NCBI GenBank assembly: GCA_020846975.1 | Contig: JADLCX010000063.1 | Location: 61,725 to 125,724 of the forward strand | Source: Phycisphaerales bacterium | Lineage (GTDB): Bacteria > Planctomycetota > Phycisphaerae > Phycisphaerales > UBA1924 | Length of the DNA: 64,000 bases | Direction: 5' to 3' | Shown here: piece after piece, positions 54,339 through 63,377 of the stretch | Layout of the letters: each line of letters begins with the position of its first letter | How positions within the stretch are numbered: the first letter of the stretch is position 1 | Notes under the pieces: model-generated | Seen by the model: only the letters and a program-made list of their open reading frames with translations | Told to the model about the DNA's origin: nothing | Database searches by the model: none | Program-made: the position numbers and the translations under genes

Positions 54339-55802
54339 CTACTCCGCGGCGGCCTTGGCCGCGGACTTCGGCCCGAGTCTCGCAACTTCGATCTGCCCTT
54401 GCCGGGCGTAGTCGATGGCCTCGCCGAGGATGCGTGCCGATTCCTGCGGGGCATGGAAGCCCATGGAGTTTTCGGCGTTGATGAAGTCGGCGCGCCACTG
54501 GGCCTTGCGTTGCAGGGCGCGTGCGCTCTTGAGCTGGTCATCGGTGGCGCCCGCGGCCTTGGCTTCCTTGATGGCGTTGATCAGATCGACGGTGGCGTAC
54601 TCGGCGCGGTCGAGGAGGTCTTTGGTCCGGTTCTGGATAGCGGTGACTCGCGACTGGATCTCGGTCTCTGAATAGTGGTGGCAGGCCTGGCAGGCGCGGG
54701 CCGTATTGAGCATGGGGCTGCGGACGTGGTGGTCGCTGACCTTGATCGCGCCCTCTCGCTTGTAGGGCATGTGGCAGTCGGCGCAGCTCACACCGCTGCG
54801 GGCGTGGATGCCCTGGCTCCAGAGCTCGAACTCCGGATGCTGGGCCTTGAGCACTTGCGCGCCCGAGTCGGCATGGGTCCAATCGCTGAACTTCGCATCC
54901 TCGTCGTAGTACTTCTCGATCTGGTCCATCTTCAGGCCGCGGTGCCACGGGTAGGTAACCTGCTTGCCCTCGGGCTTGAAGTAATACTCGACGTGGCACT
55001 GGCCGCAGGCCATGGAGCGCATCTCCTGGCGGCTCGCATCGATGTTGGGGTCATAGTCGCGCTTGCGATCGCCCTTGCGCCATCGCTCGATGCTGGGCAG
55101 GTGAGGCACGGGGTCGTCGGACCTGGCAAGGTTGGCGATCCCGACGAGGAATCCCGGGCGGGTGGCGCGGAGCTGCATCGAGTTCGGATCGTGGCAGTCA
55201 AGGCAGGTGATGCCGCTGTGCACGAGCGAGGCCGCATCACCGAAGGGCAGCTTGCAGACCTCGGCGAAGCCCTTCATCAGTTGCTCCTTGCCCTCGGCGC
55301 TGAACAGCGCGTCGGTCAGCTTGCCGGGCGCGCCCGCGGCGATTCCTTTCTTGCGGTAGGCGACCAGGTTCGAGGAGTGGCACTGGAGACACGCGCCGGG
55401 CTGGGGCTTCTGTTTGACTCGCTCGGTGTTGAGCTGATCGAAGAACATGTAAGCGTGGCCGCGCTCCTCGCGGTAGTCGAGCGCGAAGGCGTAACCGTTG
55501 AAGATGGTGCGGAGCAAGGGATCCGAGTCAAGTTTCTGAAAATCCTCACTGCCGCCGTAGCGGGTCCGTTCGATGTCCGAGGTACGGATGTACCCGTCGT
55601 ACTGCTTGGGGAAGTTCTTCCCCCATTCGGCCGCGTCGATGCTGGTCTCATCGAGTTTGGCGATCTGGAAGACGACCTGAGTGGCCTCGGCCTTGCGCTT
55701 CTGGATGTTCTGGACCAGGAGCAGCAGGCCGACCGTGGCCGCGGCGAAGACGACGACCAGGAACCAGGAGATGGAGAGGCGACGCTTGGTGGATTCGGAC
55801 AT
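54339..55802 (-). CDS. nrfA: Ammonia-forming cytochrome c nitrite reductase NrfA, CXXCH type
   Basis: 487 residues with an N-terminal span/signal (about 9-30). Five haem motifs: CLQCH (138), CLDCH (200), CGQCH (266), CADCH (340) and CQACH (371). The active-site haem, the first, is CXXCK with lysine ligand in classical NrfA but here ends in His. Active-site residues are retained: Arg in EERGH (about 114), Tyr in CGQCHVEYYF (273-274) and His in WSQGIHARSG (333). It reduces nitrite to ammonia in the periplasm with electrons from NrfH, encoded 8 bp upstream. Confidence 0.93.
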   Translation of the reverse strand: MSESTKRRLSISWFLVVVFAAATVGLLLLVQNIQKRKAEATQVVFQIAKLDETSIDAAEWGKNFPKQYDGYIRTSDIERTRYGGSEDFQKLDSDPLLRTIFNGYAFALDYREERGHAYMFFDQLNTERVKQKPQPGACLQCHSSNLVAYRKKGIAAGAPGKLTDALFSAEGKEQLMKGFAEVCKLPFGDAASLVHSGITCLDCHDPNSMQLRATRPGFLVGIANLARSDDPVPHLPSIERWRKGDRKRDYDPNIDASRQEMRSMACGQCHVEYYFKPEGKQVTYPWHRGLKMDQIEKYYDEDAKFSDWTHADSGAQVLKAQHPEFELWSQGIHARSGVSCADCHMPYKREGAIKVSDHHVRSPMLNTARACQACHHYSETEIQSRVTAIQNRTKDLLDRAEYATVDLINAIKEAKAAGATDDQLKSARALQRKAQWRADFINAENSMGFHAPQESARILGEAIDYARQGQIEVARLGPKSAAKAAAE

Positions 55803-55810
55803 GGGACGTC

Positions 55811-56278
55811 TCACTTGACCGGGCCGTGGCCAACCCCGAAGTGGCAGTGCGTGCAGTTGGATTGCTCGTGGCCAGCGCCGGCGCGATTGATCTCGGAGGT
55901 CATGGCCTCGTGACAGCGCCGGCAGTTGTCGTGCACGATCTCAAGATCCTCGGGCTTGATCTGGATCGGCTCGTGAAAGTCCTGCAGCGTGAAGCCCTTG
56001 GAGTGCGCGTACCCGTGCTTGGCCTTGGTGAGGTACTTGCCGAGAAAGTCGTGCGGCACGTGGCAGTCGTTGCACGTCGCAACCGCGTGGTGGCTGGAGT
56101 GCTGCCACGCCTGGTACTGATCGCGCATGATGTGGCAGTTCACGCACGCACGGGGGTCGCTGGATAGGTAGCTGCCGGCCTCGGCGTACACGAGCGTGTA
56201 CGCACCGACGCCCAGGAATGCGCCGACCACCGCGCTCAGAACGAAGATCAGCCCCGATGCCTGCAGAACTCGTGACAC
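55811..56278 (-). CDS. nrfH: Cytochrome c nitrite reductase small subunit NrfH
   Basis: 155 residues. One N-terminal anchor (about 8-30) and four CXXCH motifs: CVNCH (45), CNDCH (69), CRRCH (119) and CTHCH (142). The CVNCHIM start and HSSHHAVATCNDCHVPH pattern are typical of the NrfH/NapC family, which takes electrons from menaquinol and hands them to NrfA. The start is a GTG with no strong ribosome site. nrfA follows 8 bp after the stop, so the pair forms an operon. Confidence 0.93.
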   Translation of the reverse strand: MSRVLQASGLIFVLSAVVGAFLGVGAYTLVYAEAGSYLSSDPRACVNCHIMRDQYQAWQHSSHHAVATCNDCHVPHDFLGKYLTKAKHGYAHSKGFTLQDFHEPIQIKPEDLEIVHDNCRRCHEAMTSEINRAGAGHEQSNCTHCHFGVGHGPVK

Positions 56279-56474
56279 ACCGGCAGGTTACTCGATGCGG
56301 GGTGTCTTGACAAGGCGGTCCGACGTTCCCTGAGAACCGAACTCAAACTCGGGCCCGCCGCCGTGCGAGCCGCGGATACGAGCGCCAACCCGTTGCAAAA
56401 CGCACGCAGGCCCGCCAGAAGGTCTGGGCGAGCCCGCGGTTGGAAGCGTGGGTTGTGAATCAAAGGATCGGCGA

Positions 56475-59400
56475 TCATCGACCGGAGACTTGACCGGTTC
56501 GGTCGCCGCCGCGGGTCTTGATCTCGAGGGGGGGATCGGTATCCTCGCCGTCGGAGTCCGAATCGTCGTCGATGGAGCCTTCCTCCTCGTACTCCGCGTC
56601 ATCCTGCGGTTCGTCGGTCGCCTTGGCCGGTGACGCGGCCCCGGGCGTCAGCCCGCCATCGCCGCCCCTGCCGTTGAGCCGGGCCTGAACCGCTTCGAGC
56701 GATTCTCCCGTGGACGGATGGCTGTTGAGTTCGCCACCGGGTCCACCCGAAAGGCCTTCGTCCTTCGCCGAAGCGGCCGCGTCGGCGGCGGCCTGGGCCT
56801 TCATCGCCTGCCATTCTTCTGTGGTCATGGCGACTTCGCGGGCCACCGTTCCCTTGTAGCTGCCGAGAATCCCGCACTGGCCCATCAGTTCGATGAGCCG
56901 CGCAGCACGGGTGTAGCCGATCGCCAGGCGTCGCTGGAGCATCGAGACGCTGCCGCGCTTGGTTTCGAGGACGACCTCCACGGCCTGATCGAACAGCGGG
57001 TCCTGCTGCGCATCGTTCCACCCGTTGCGCTCGCCATCCTCGCCGGCCTCCAGCGACTCGGCGCCGACGCCGTTCTCGGCGCCGGTGCGGATCTGCATGA
57101 GGCTGCGCTCGAAAGTCGGTTCGGCGACATCCCGCATGAACCGGGTGACGCGGCGGATCTCCTTGTCGTCCACCAGCGTGCCCTGCGCACGCGTGAGCTT
57201 GCTCGACCGGGGCGAGAGGTAGAGCATGTCGCCCTGGCCGAGCAGCAGTTCGCCGCCCTTCTGGTCGAGCACGATGCGGGAGTCCATGCCGGAGGCGACC
57301 TTGAAGCAGATTCGCGCGGGCATGTTGGACTTGATCAGACCGGTTACAACATTCGCCTGCGGCCGCTGTGTCGCGAGAATGAGGTGGATGCCGACGGCCC
57401 GGGCCTTCTGGGCGATTCGGACGATCGAGCCCTCGACCTCCTTGTTGGTCATCATCAGATCGGCCAGTTCGTCGATCACGAAGACCATGAACGGGAGTTT
57501 GCGCGGGATCTTCGCCTCGTCCTCGGGCGTGGTTGCGCCCATGCGCTCCTTGAGCTCTTCCCACGGCAGTTCGTTGTAGCCGGCCAGGTCGCGGCAGCCG
57601 GCCTCGGCCAGCAGTTCGTATCGCTCGTCCATCTTCGTCACGGCCCACTCGAGGATGGCCGCGGCCTTGTTCATCTCCGTGACCACCGGGCACATGAGGT
57701 GCGGGATGTCCTTGAACTGGCTGAGCTCGACCATCTTGGGATCGACGAGCACCAGTTTCAGTTCGTTGGGCTTCTTGGTGTACAGGAAGCTCATCAGAAT
57801 CGAGTTCATGCACACCGACTTGCCCGAACCGGTGGTGCCCGCAATCAGGATGTGCGGCATGGCCGCGAGATCGGCGATCAGCGGCTCGCCGCTGGCATCC
57901 TTGCCCAGGAACATCGGCAGCCGCATGCCCGCCGAAGCCTCACTCTTGGACATGAGTTCCTTGAGCCGCACCTTCTCCTTGTGAAGGTTCGGGACTTCGA
58001 CGCCGACCGTGTCGCGTCCGGCCATGTTGGGGACGATACGGATGTTGACGCTCTTGAGCGAGCGGGCCAGGTCGCTGGACAGCGCGGTGAGCGCGGCGAC
58101 CTTCGTGCCCGCGGCGAGCTTGAGCTCGTACATCGTGATCACGGGGCCGCTCTCGACACCGACCACCTCGCCGTCGATCTTGTATTCCTTCAGGGCACGC
58201 TCGAGATTCTCGGCCTGCTCTCGGACATAGGCCTCCATCGTGGCTGTGTAGTTGCCCTCGGGCTCTTCCAGTTGATCCAGCCCGGGAAATCGGTAGCCCT
58301 CGATATCGACCACACCCTGCAGGTCGCGCAGGTCGGCATCGGTCGCGCTGCGGCGTTCCTGGTTGGCGAACCGGACCGGGAGTCTCGCCATCTTGGCACG
58401 CAGCACCGCCGGATCGAAGACCGTGGGGCCCGACTCATCCCCGTCGGCGTCATCCTGCGCGTCGGTCGTCTCCGACTCGTCGTCCGTGCCGGCGGCCGAG
58501 TCCTCGGCCTCGTCATCGTCTTCTTCGGCGTCGGCGCCGATGGCCGCACCGGGCGCAAGGCCGGTGGCGTTGGGGTCGAATGAATCCACACCTCCCAGAC
58601 CGCCAGCGTCGGGGTCGATCTCCACTCGAACCGGCTTGCGGCGTTTGCTCGCGGTCGCGACAGGCGTCTGGTCGCCGGGTGGAGCATCTTCCAGATCGTG
58701 CTCACGAACGACGTCGCGAGCGGCCGCGAGTCTGGACTTCTGTCGGCGGTGATGAGCGGCCCGGGCCGCGGCGACGGCCCAGCGCCCGCCGGTCATGCCC
58801 GCCGCGGCCAGGGTGCGGCCCGTCCATGCGGCAACGATCAGCGCCCAGACATCCAGCGCGACCACCGCGCCGATGCAGAACATCAACAGGAGCACCAGCG
58901 CGCTGCCCAGCGGTCCGAAACTCAGGCCAAGCCGGTGCGCGCCGACCGTACCGATCAGGCCACCGGGGAGGAGCGGAACCGGCCCGCTTGAAGGCAGCGC
59001 GATCGCCTGAAACCCCGCGACCGAGCCCGCCAGCGCGAGCGCGCCCAGCACGCGAACCCAGATATGAGGCACGCGTCGGCCGGTGGCGGTGACACCCAGG
59101 AGCAGACCTCCGAGGATCACCAGAACCCACGCGCCGAAACCAAACACCTGGTAGGCATGGAACGAGACAACCGAGCCCGCCTTGCCGCACCAGTTGACAA
59201 CCGGGTTGTTGGGCGGAAAGGTGCCGACGGCGGGCGGGTCTCCCGCGTCGAAGCCCACCAAACTGAGGCTGATGAACAGCCACACCACCAGCCCGGCGAC
59301 CCATCCCGCTCGCAGCCAGATCATCGACCCGGGCTGCTCGGCCTTGCGCCCCTCGCGTGCCACCCCCGCGCTCCGCCTCGAAGCACGCTCACGTGCCGGT

Positions 59401-59486
59401 GACGTTGCTCGAACGGTTGATGCGCGAACGGCCGCGGACAGCGAGGGGGGGGTGCCTTCGGTAATCACGGAGGGGATATCGGCCAC
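56475..59486 (-). CDS. ftsK: DNA translocase FtsK/SpoIIIE
   Basis: 1003 residues. Four membrane spans (about 55-80, 115-132, 140-165, 185-225), then an acidic Asp/Glu-rich linker (about 300-365). The motor has Walker A AGTTGSGKSVCMNSIL (Lys about 556), Walker B FVIDELADLMM and LILATQRPQANVVTGLIKSN. The C-terminal gamma domain (about 850-905) shows RRGSVSMLQRRLAIGYTRAARLIELM, which reads polar DNA sequences. A further Gly/Glu/Asp-rich tail of about 90 residues is added. GTG 59486 is the first start after an in-frame stop 18 bases upstream. It moves chromosome DNA through the division septum. Confidence 0.95.
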   Translation of the reverse strand: MADIPSVITEGTPPSLSAAVRASTVRATSPARERASRRSAGVAREGRKAEQPGSMIWLRAGWVAGLVVWLFISLSLVGFDAGDPPAVGTFPPNNPVVNWCGKAGSVVSFHAYQVFGFGAWVLVILGGLLLGVTATGRRVPHIWVRVLGALALAGSVAGFQAIALPSSGPVPLLPGGLIGTVGAHRLGLSFGPLGSALVLLLMFCIGAVVALDVWALIVAAWTGRTLAAAGMTGGRWAVAAARAAHHRRQKSRLAAARDVVREHDLEDAPPGDQTPVATASKRRKPVRVEIDPDAGGLGGVDSFDPNATGLAPGAAIGADAEEDDDEAEDSAAGTDDESETTDAQDDADGDESGPTVFDPAVLRAKMARLPVRFANQERRSATDADLRDLQGVVDIEGYRFPGLDQLEEPEGNYTATMEAYVREQAENLERALKEYKIDGEVVGVESGPVITMYELKLAAGTKVAALTALSSDLARSLKSVNIRIVPNMAGRDTVGVEVPNLHKEKVRLKELMSKSEASAGMRLPMFLGKDASGEPLIADLAAMPHILIAGTTGSGKSVCMNSILMSFLYTKKPNELKLVLVDPKMVELSQFKDIPHLMCPVVTEMNKAAAILEWAVTKMDERYELLAEAGCRDLAGYNELPWEELKERMGATTPEDEAKIPRKLPFMVFVIDELADLMMTNKEVEGSIVRIAQKARAVGIHLILATQRPQANVVTGLIKSNMPARICFKVASGMDSRIVLDQKGGELLLGQGDMLYLSPRSSKLTRAQGTLVDDKEIRRVTRFMRDVAEPTFERSLMQIRTGAENGVGAESLEAGEDGERNGWNDAQQDPLFDQAVEVVLETKRGSVSMLQRRLAIGYTRAARLIELMGQCGILGSYKGTVAREVAMTTEEWQAMKAQAAADAAASAKDEGLSGGPGGELNSHPSTGESLEAVQARLNGRGGDGGLTPGAASPAKATDEPQDDAEYEEEGSIDDDSDSDGEDTDPPLEIKTRGGDRTGQVSGR

Positions 59487-59644
59487 CCCCCGCGGAGCGG
59501 GTCAGAACTTGCCCCCCAACCCCATGCTCCCGCGGCCAGGAGTAGCCATCGCGTCGGCCCCCTCTGGCCACGCGCGGCTCCGCCGACCGCCCACACCTCC
59601 GGCCCGGTAGCGCTTGAAGCGTTTCCGGCGGGGCGCGCAAGACT

Positions 59645-59659
59645 TGGCACGCCGCTTGC
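59645..59659 (+). promoter_or_regulatory. Candidate sigma-54 promoter of the PepSY gene
   Basis: TGGCAC-N5-TTGC with the GG (-24) and GC (-12) dinucleotides correctly 10 apart; the surrounding bases read TTGGCACGCCGCTTGCC. The only departure from the extended consensus is C instead of A/T after TTGC. A start near 59671 would leave a leader of about 56 bases and an AAGGAG ribosome site. An activator (bEBP) gene is not in the window. Confidence 0.55.
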
Positions 59660-59726
59660 CGATGTCGATTGTCAATAAACGTTCGAGACTTGAGCCAACG
59701 GCCCATGCGGCCACAAGGAGTTCACG

Positions 59727-60986
59727 ATGAAGTTTGACCGATTCCCAACCGCCGCCCGACTCGCTCTCGCCGCGGGCGCGGCCTTGACCATCACAACCAC
59801 CTCTCTCGCCGCCGGCGATGACGACCGCCCCTTGCCGCCCGCGCAGAACATCAACGTCAAGATCGACGACGCCCTGACCACCATCCGCGGCCTCGCGCCC
59901 GCCATGAAAGTGGTCGATTCCGGGATCGCCCGGCACGGGGACCGTTGGGTCCACCAGTTCCGTCTCAACCGCAACTCGACCGTCAAGATGGTCAAGATCG
60001 ACTGTTCAACCGGCGAGGTGGTCGTCAACCGCCGCCTCAGTCTGTCCGGCTCGAAGCTCTCGAGCATCCGCCAGACGACCCGGTTCATCGACACGCTCGC
60101 GACGACGCGGCAGGAAGCGATTGATGCCGCCATGGCCTCGCTTCCGGGCGGACGCGTCTACGAGGTCGAGCTTGACGACTTCAACGACCAGCCGGTCTGG
60201 AAGGTGAAGATGCTCGACGGCAGCCGCCGCGTAATCGTCCTGGTCAACGCCGGTTCGGGTGTGGTCATCAAGCAACCGACCGACGGCGTGGCCGACCTCA
60301 GTTTCGACGACATCGCGGCCCGTGCCAACCAGATGTTCCCCGGCTTCGAGACCGTCGAGGTCGAACTCGACGACGACCGCGGGTTTGATGACAGCCTCTC
60401 AAAGTACGAGGTCGAGATGTCCTCGACCGACGGGACGCGGGAGCGCGAGGTGAAGTTCAGTGCGAGCTCGGGCGCGGTCGTCCGCGACCGGATCAAGACC
60501 GTCAGCCAGTCCAACGCATCCCGCAACGCCCAGATCGTGGCCGCGACACCCGCGATCGGGTTCACCACGGCCGGCATGGCCGCGGCCGACAGCCGGCCGG
60601 GCAGCTTCGTGCACGAGGTCGAGCTCAAGTTCGAGGATGGCCTGCTGGTGTACGAGGTCGAGTTGTTCGATGCCGATGCCGCTTCGGTCGAGGTCTATGT
60701 GGATGCGACGACCGGCCTGGTCGTGCGCACGGGTTCGACGATTCCTGGGGGAGGCGGAACACCGGGGAATCCTCCCGGCAGCCCCAGCAACGGCTCCGTG
60801 ACGCTGGATCAGGCCGTCGCGATCGCTCTCGCGGCCTTCCCCGGGCTCAGCGTGCGCGAGACCTCGCAGGATGTCGAGGATGCCGGGCCGGTGTGGGAGG
60901 TGAAGCTGATCTCGTCGGGCGGTGCGCGGACCGATGTGCAGGTGCTCATCGCCACCGGCCAGATCGTGCGAGTTCGAGAGCGCTGA
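59727..60986 (+). CDS. Secreted PepSY-repeat protein
   Basis: 419 residues. Clear signal peptide (MKFDRFPTAARLALAAGAAL, cut after SLAAG) and AAGGAG 8 bases before the ATG. Three or more PepSY-like repeats: EAIDAAMASLPGGRVYEVELDDFNDQPVWKVKM, IAARANQMFPGFETVEVELDDD and AVAIALAAFPGLSVRETSQDVEDAGPVWEVKL, each ending in a V-x-V-D/T-x-x-T-G turn. A Pro/Gly/Ser-rich linker (about 350-370) precedes the last. PepSY modules often act as protease-inhibitor-like regulators in the envelope. A hairpin terminator follows. Confidence 0.8.
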   Translation: MKFDRFPTAARLALAAGAALTITTTSLAAGDDDRPLPPAQNINVKIDDALTTIRGLAPAMKVVDSGIARHGDRWVHQFRLNRNSTVKMVKIDCSTGEVVVNRRLSLSGSKLSSIRQTTRFIDTLATTRQEAIDAAMASLPGGRVYEVELDDFNDQPVWKVKMLDGSRRVIVLVNAGSGVVIKQPTDGVADLSFDDIAARANQMFPGFETVEVELDDDRGFDDSLSKYEVEMSSTDGTREREVKFSASSGAVVRDRIKTVSQSNASRNAQIVAATPAIGFTTAGMAAADSRPGSFVHEVELKFEDGLLVYEVELFDADAASVEVYVDATTGLVVRTGSTIPGGGGTPGNPPGSPSNGSVTLDQAVAIALAAFPGLSVRETSQDVEDAGPVWEVKLISSGGARTDVQVLIATGQIVRVRER

Positions 60987-61022
60987 GGTCGGCCCCGCCG
61001 CGGGGACGACTCGAGAACGGAC

Positions 61023-61053
61023 AGGGCACGGGCGGACATCCCGCCCGTGCCCT
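61023..61053. terminator. Terminator between the PepSY gene and mscL
   Basis: Perfect 13 bp stem (AGGGCACGGGCGG, 61023-61035, with 61041-61053) around the loop ACATC. It lies 37 bp past the PepSY stop and 31 bp past the mscL stop on the other strand, so it can serve both convergent genes. The T-tract (CATTCTT) is weak. Confidence 0.72.
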
Positions 61054-61083
61054 CATTCTTGCGCACGAAATGTGACGCGACGC

Positions 61084-61497
61084 TTACCGCTTGGCCAACA
61101 GGTCGCGGATCTCGGTCAGGAGTTTCTGGTCCGGCGTCGGCCCGGCCGGGGCCGGCGCCGGCTTCTGCTCCTCGAAGCGCTTCTTGGCGGTGTTGATCGC
61201 CTTGATCACCAGGAACAGGCAGAACGCCACGATCAGGAAGTAGATCGCCGCGTTGACGAACTCGCCCCAACCGATCGCGACCTCGGCCTTTTTGGCCGCG
61301 GGGTCGGCATCCTGGATCACCAGCTTCTGCTGCGAGAAGTCGATCCCGCCGGTGATCATGCCGATCGGCGGCATCATCACCTTGTCCACCAGCACCGAGA
61401 CGATCTTGCCGAACGCCGCGCCGATGATGACGCCGACGGCCAGATCAACGACGTTGCCCTTGAGCGCGAACTCCCGAAACTCTTTCATCATGCCCAT
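61084..61497 (-). CDS. mscL: Large-conductance mechanosensitive channel MscL
   Basis: 137 residues from ATG 61497. MKEFREFALKGNVVDLAVGVIIGAAFGKIVSVLVDKVMMPPIG is the diagnostic N-terminal amphipathic helix and first span; a second span (about 80-100, FVNAAIYFLIVAFCLFLVIKAI) follows a short periplasmic loop, and the C-terminal helix EEQKPAPAPAGPTPDQKLLTEIRDLL is a bundle. It opens under strong membrane tension on osmotic downshock. A longer frame upstream is not needed. Confidence 0.95.
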   Translation of the reverse strand: MGMMKEFREFALKGNVVDLAVGVIIGAAFGKIVSVLVDKVMMPPIGMITGGIDFSQQKLVIQDADPAAKKAEVAIGWGEFVNAAIYFLIVAFCLFLVIKAINTAKKRFEEQKPAPAPAGPTPDQKLLTEIRDLLAKR

Positions 61498-61694
61498 GTG
61501 AAAACCCTTTGCTGTTGGCCGCGGCGGACTGGAGAGCGTCGATACTCCGGCGCCCACAATCCTCCAACACCCCACGAGCCCCCACCGGACTGAGATCGCG
61601 GCGAGCGCCGCGGCGGTTGATGCGTCAATGGTAATCGAATCGGCGGGCGGTTGCGCGGCCTTCCAGCGCTCACCGAACCGGCTGGGCATCCGGC

Positions 61695-61729
61695 CAAAAA
61701 GAACGCCGGGCCCCGACAGGGCCCGGCGT
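61695..61729 (-). terminator. Rho-independent terminator of the DUF11 lipoprotein gene
   Basis: Stem ACGCCGGGCCC (61719-61729 on the minus strand) pairs perfectly with 61703-61713 around a 5-base loop and is followed on the minus strand by TTCTTTTT (61702-61695). It begins 28 bp after the stop codon. The strongest intrinsic terminator in the window. Confidence 0.85.
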
Positions 61730-61757
61730 GGAAGAACTCGTAGCACGCGTTCCGGGG

Positions 61758-63377
61758 TTACGGAACGACGAAGAAGGTCAGCTCGTCGTCGCGGACGGGC
61801 GTCTTGAGCTGGTCGCAGGTGGTCTCGGAGATCACGAGCTTCTCTCCAGCCTCGGCCGACTTGAGGGTGAGCGTGAAGTTGCGCTTCTCGCCCGGCTTCA
61901 GGATGCCTTGGACGCCGGTGAAGGTGAGCTTGTTGCCGGCGACGGCCGGTGCCTTGGCCGCGTTGCTGGCCACGTAGCTCATGCCCGAGGGCATGGTGAC
62001 GACGACGGTCACGTTGGTCAGATCGACCTGGCCCTGGTTCTCGACTTCGTAGCGGTAGACGTGGTTGACGCCGGTGTTGACGACGCCGTCATCGTCGGTC
62101 AGCAGGGTGCCCAGGTCGGGCGAGCCCTCGAGGCTGAACGAGCAGTTCGCGGTCACCGCCTCGGCACAAACGCAGCGGGCACTGACCGTGTTGGTGTGCT
62201 TGCCCATGCCGGCGTTGACGACCACGCCGAGTTCCTTGCTGGCGCCCGCGGCGAGGGTGCCGAGGTTCCAGGTCACCTTGCCGCCGGCGGAAGCGCCGCC
62301 GTCGGTCGCGCTGACGAACGTCGTGCCGGCCGGGAGGGTGTCCTCGACGACCGTGCCGGTCGCCGGAGCATCACCCACGTTGCGGACGGTGATCTTGAAC
62401 GCCGAGGCGCGGCCGATGCGCGAGTCGCCGGGGCAGGTCTTGGCGATCTCGAGCTTGGGCTGCTTGACGGTGATGGAAACGTCGTTCGAGCGGGCCGTCA
62501 GGTTGCTGTCGGCGGTCGCGTTTGCGAAGTTGACGAACGCACCCGTGCGGCCGGCCTTGGCGGTGAAGGTCACATCGCGAGAGGCGCCGGCGGCGAGGCT
62601 GCCGATGTCCCAGTTCAGGTTGCTCTGGTTGTTGCTGGTCACGCCGGCGGGGAGGGCGTCGGTCAGCTTGACGTTGCTGGCCGCGCCGGTGCCGGTGTTG
62701 GTCACGGTGACCTTGTAGGTGTAGGTGTCGCACGGCGTGCCCTCGGCCGGGGTGACGCTCTTGACGACCTTCAGGGCCGGCTGGACGACGTTCGTCACGC
62801 AGCACATGGCGTTGGTCCACGTGGCACTCGTGCAACCCTTGACGGAACCAACGGTCCCGGCGTTGGCAACGACCTTCACCGTGCGGCAGGCCTTGGGGGC
62901 AAGGTTGCCGACAGCGAAGCCCGTCCCGGAAATCGCGGGCTCGCTCGAGACGATCCGAGCGCCGTCGAGCGTGTAAACCACGACGACGTTCTGGAGTTCA
63001 AGGCTGGTGAGGTTGCAGATCTCCACTTCATAGTTGAAGTTCTGCCCGGCGATGACTTCAGAAGGCATCCTGCAGCAGAGCGACAGCGTGCTGGTGCTGC
63101 GCTCGCCCGTCGGCATGTACATGCAGTTGCCGGGCGCGGGCGCAGGTGCCGGCTGGGCCGGGGCAGGCTTGGCCGCGACGGGTGCCGGCGCGGGCGCCGG
63201 CTTGGCCGGTGCCGGGGCTGGCTTGGCGGGGGCCGTGGCCGTGTCGTATTCGGGGCCGACCCAGCCGCTCGACGGCCAGCGCTTCTCGCCTCCGCCGTCC
63301 TGACAGCCCGTCAACGTCACACCGGCGAACATGAGCGCCGCAACGCCCACGCGCGTCAAACTGTTCCAAACCTTCAT
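61758..63377 (-). CDS. Cysteine-rich DUF11-repeat lipoprotein (OmcB-like)
   Basis: 539 residues; AAAGGAG 8 bases before the ATG. Lipobox LTGC with Cys 25, then a Pro/Ala/Lys linker of about 60 residues (PAPAKPAPAPA type). The body has about four DUF11-type Ig-like repeats (e.g. TYTYKVTVTNTGTGAASNVKLTDALPAGV; AFKITVRNVGDAPATGTVVEDTLPAGTTF; VYRYEVENQGQVDLTNVTVVVTMP), each with NTG/VGD...LP pattern. Paired Cys residues (LCCRMP, CCVTNV, CVCAEAV) recall the disulphide-linked large Cys-rich OmcB of chlamydiae. Likely a periplasm-facing or surface envelope component; function inferred. Confidence 0.8.
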   Translation of the reverse strand: MKVWNSLTRVGVAALMFAGVTLTGCQDGGGEKRWPSSGWVGPEYDTATAPAKPAPAPAKPAPAPAPVAAKPAPAQPAPAPAPGNCMYMPTGERSTSTLSLCCRMPSEVIAGQNFNYEVEICNLTSLELQNVVVVYTLDGARIVSSEPAISGTGFAVGNLAPKACRTVKVVANAGTVGSVKGCTSATWTNAMCCVTNVVQPALKVVKSVTPAEGTPCDTYTYKVTVTNTGTGAASNVKLTDALPAGVTSNNQSNLNWDIGSLAAGASRDVTFTAKAGRTGAFVNFANATADSNLTARSNDVSITVKQPKLEIAKTCPGDSRIGRASAFKITVRNVGDAPATGTVVEDTLPAGTTFVSATDGGASAGGKVTWNLGTLAAGASKELGVVVNAGMGKHTNTVSARCVCAEAVTANCSFSLEGSPDLGTLLTDDDGVVNTGVNHVYRYEVENQGQVDLTNVTVVVTMPSGMSYVASNAAKAPAVAGNKLTFTGVQGILKPGEKRNFTLTLKSAEAGEKLVISETTCDQLKTPVRDDELTFFVVP

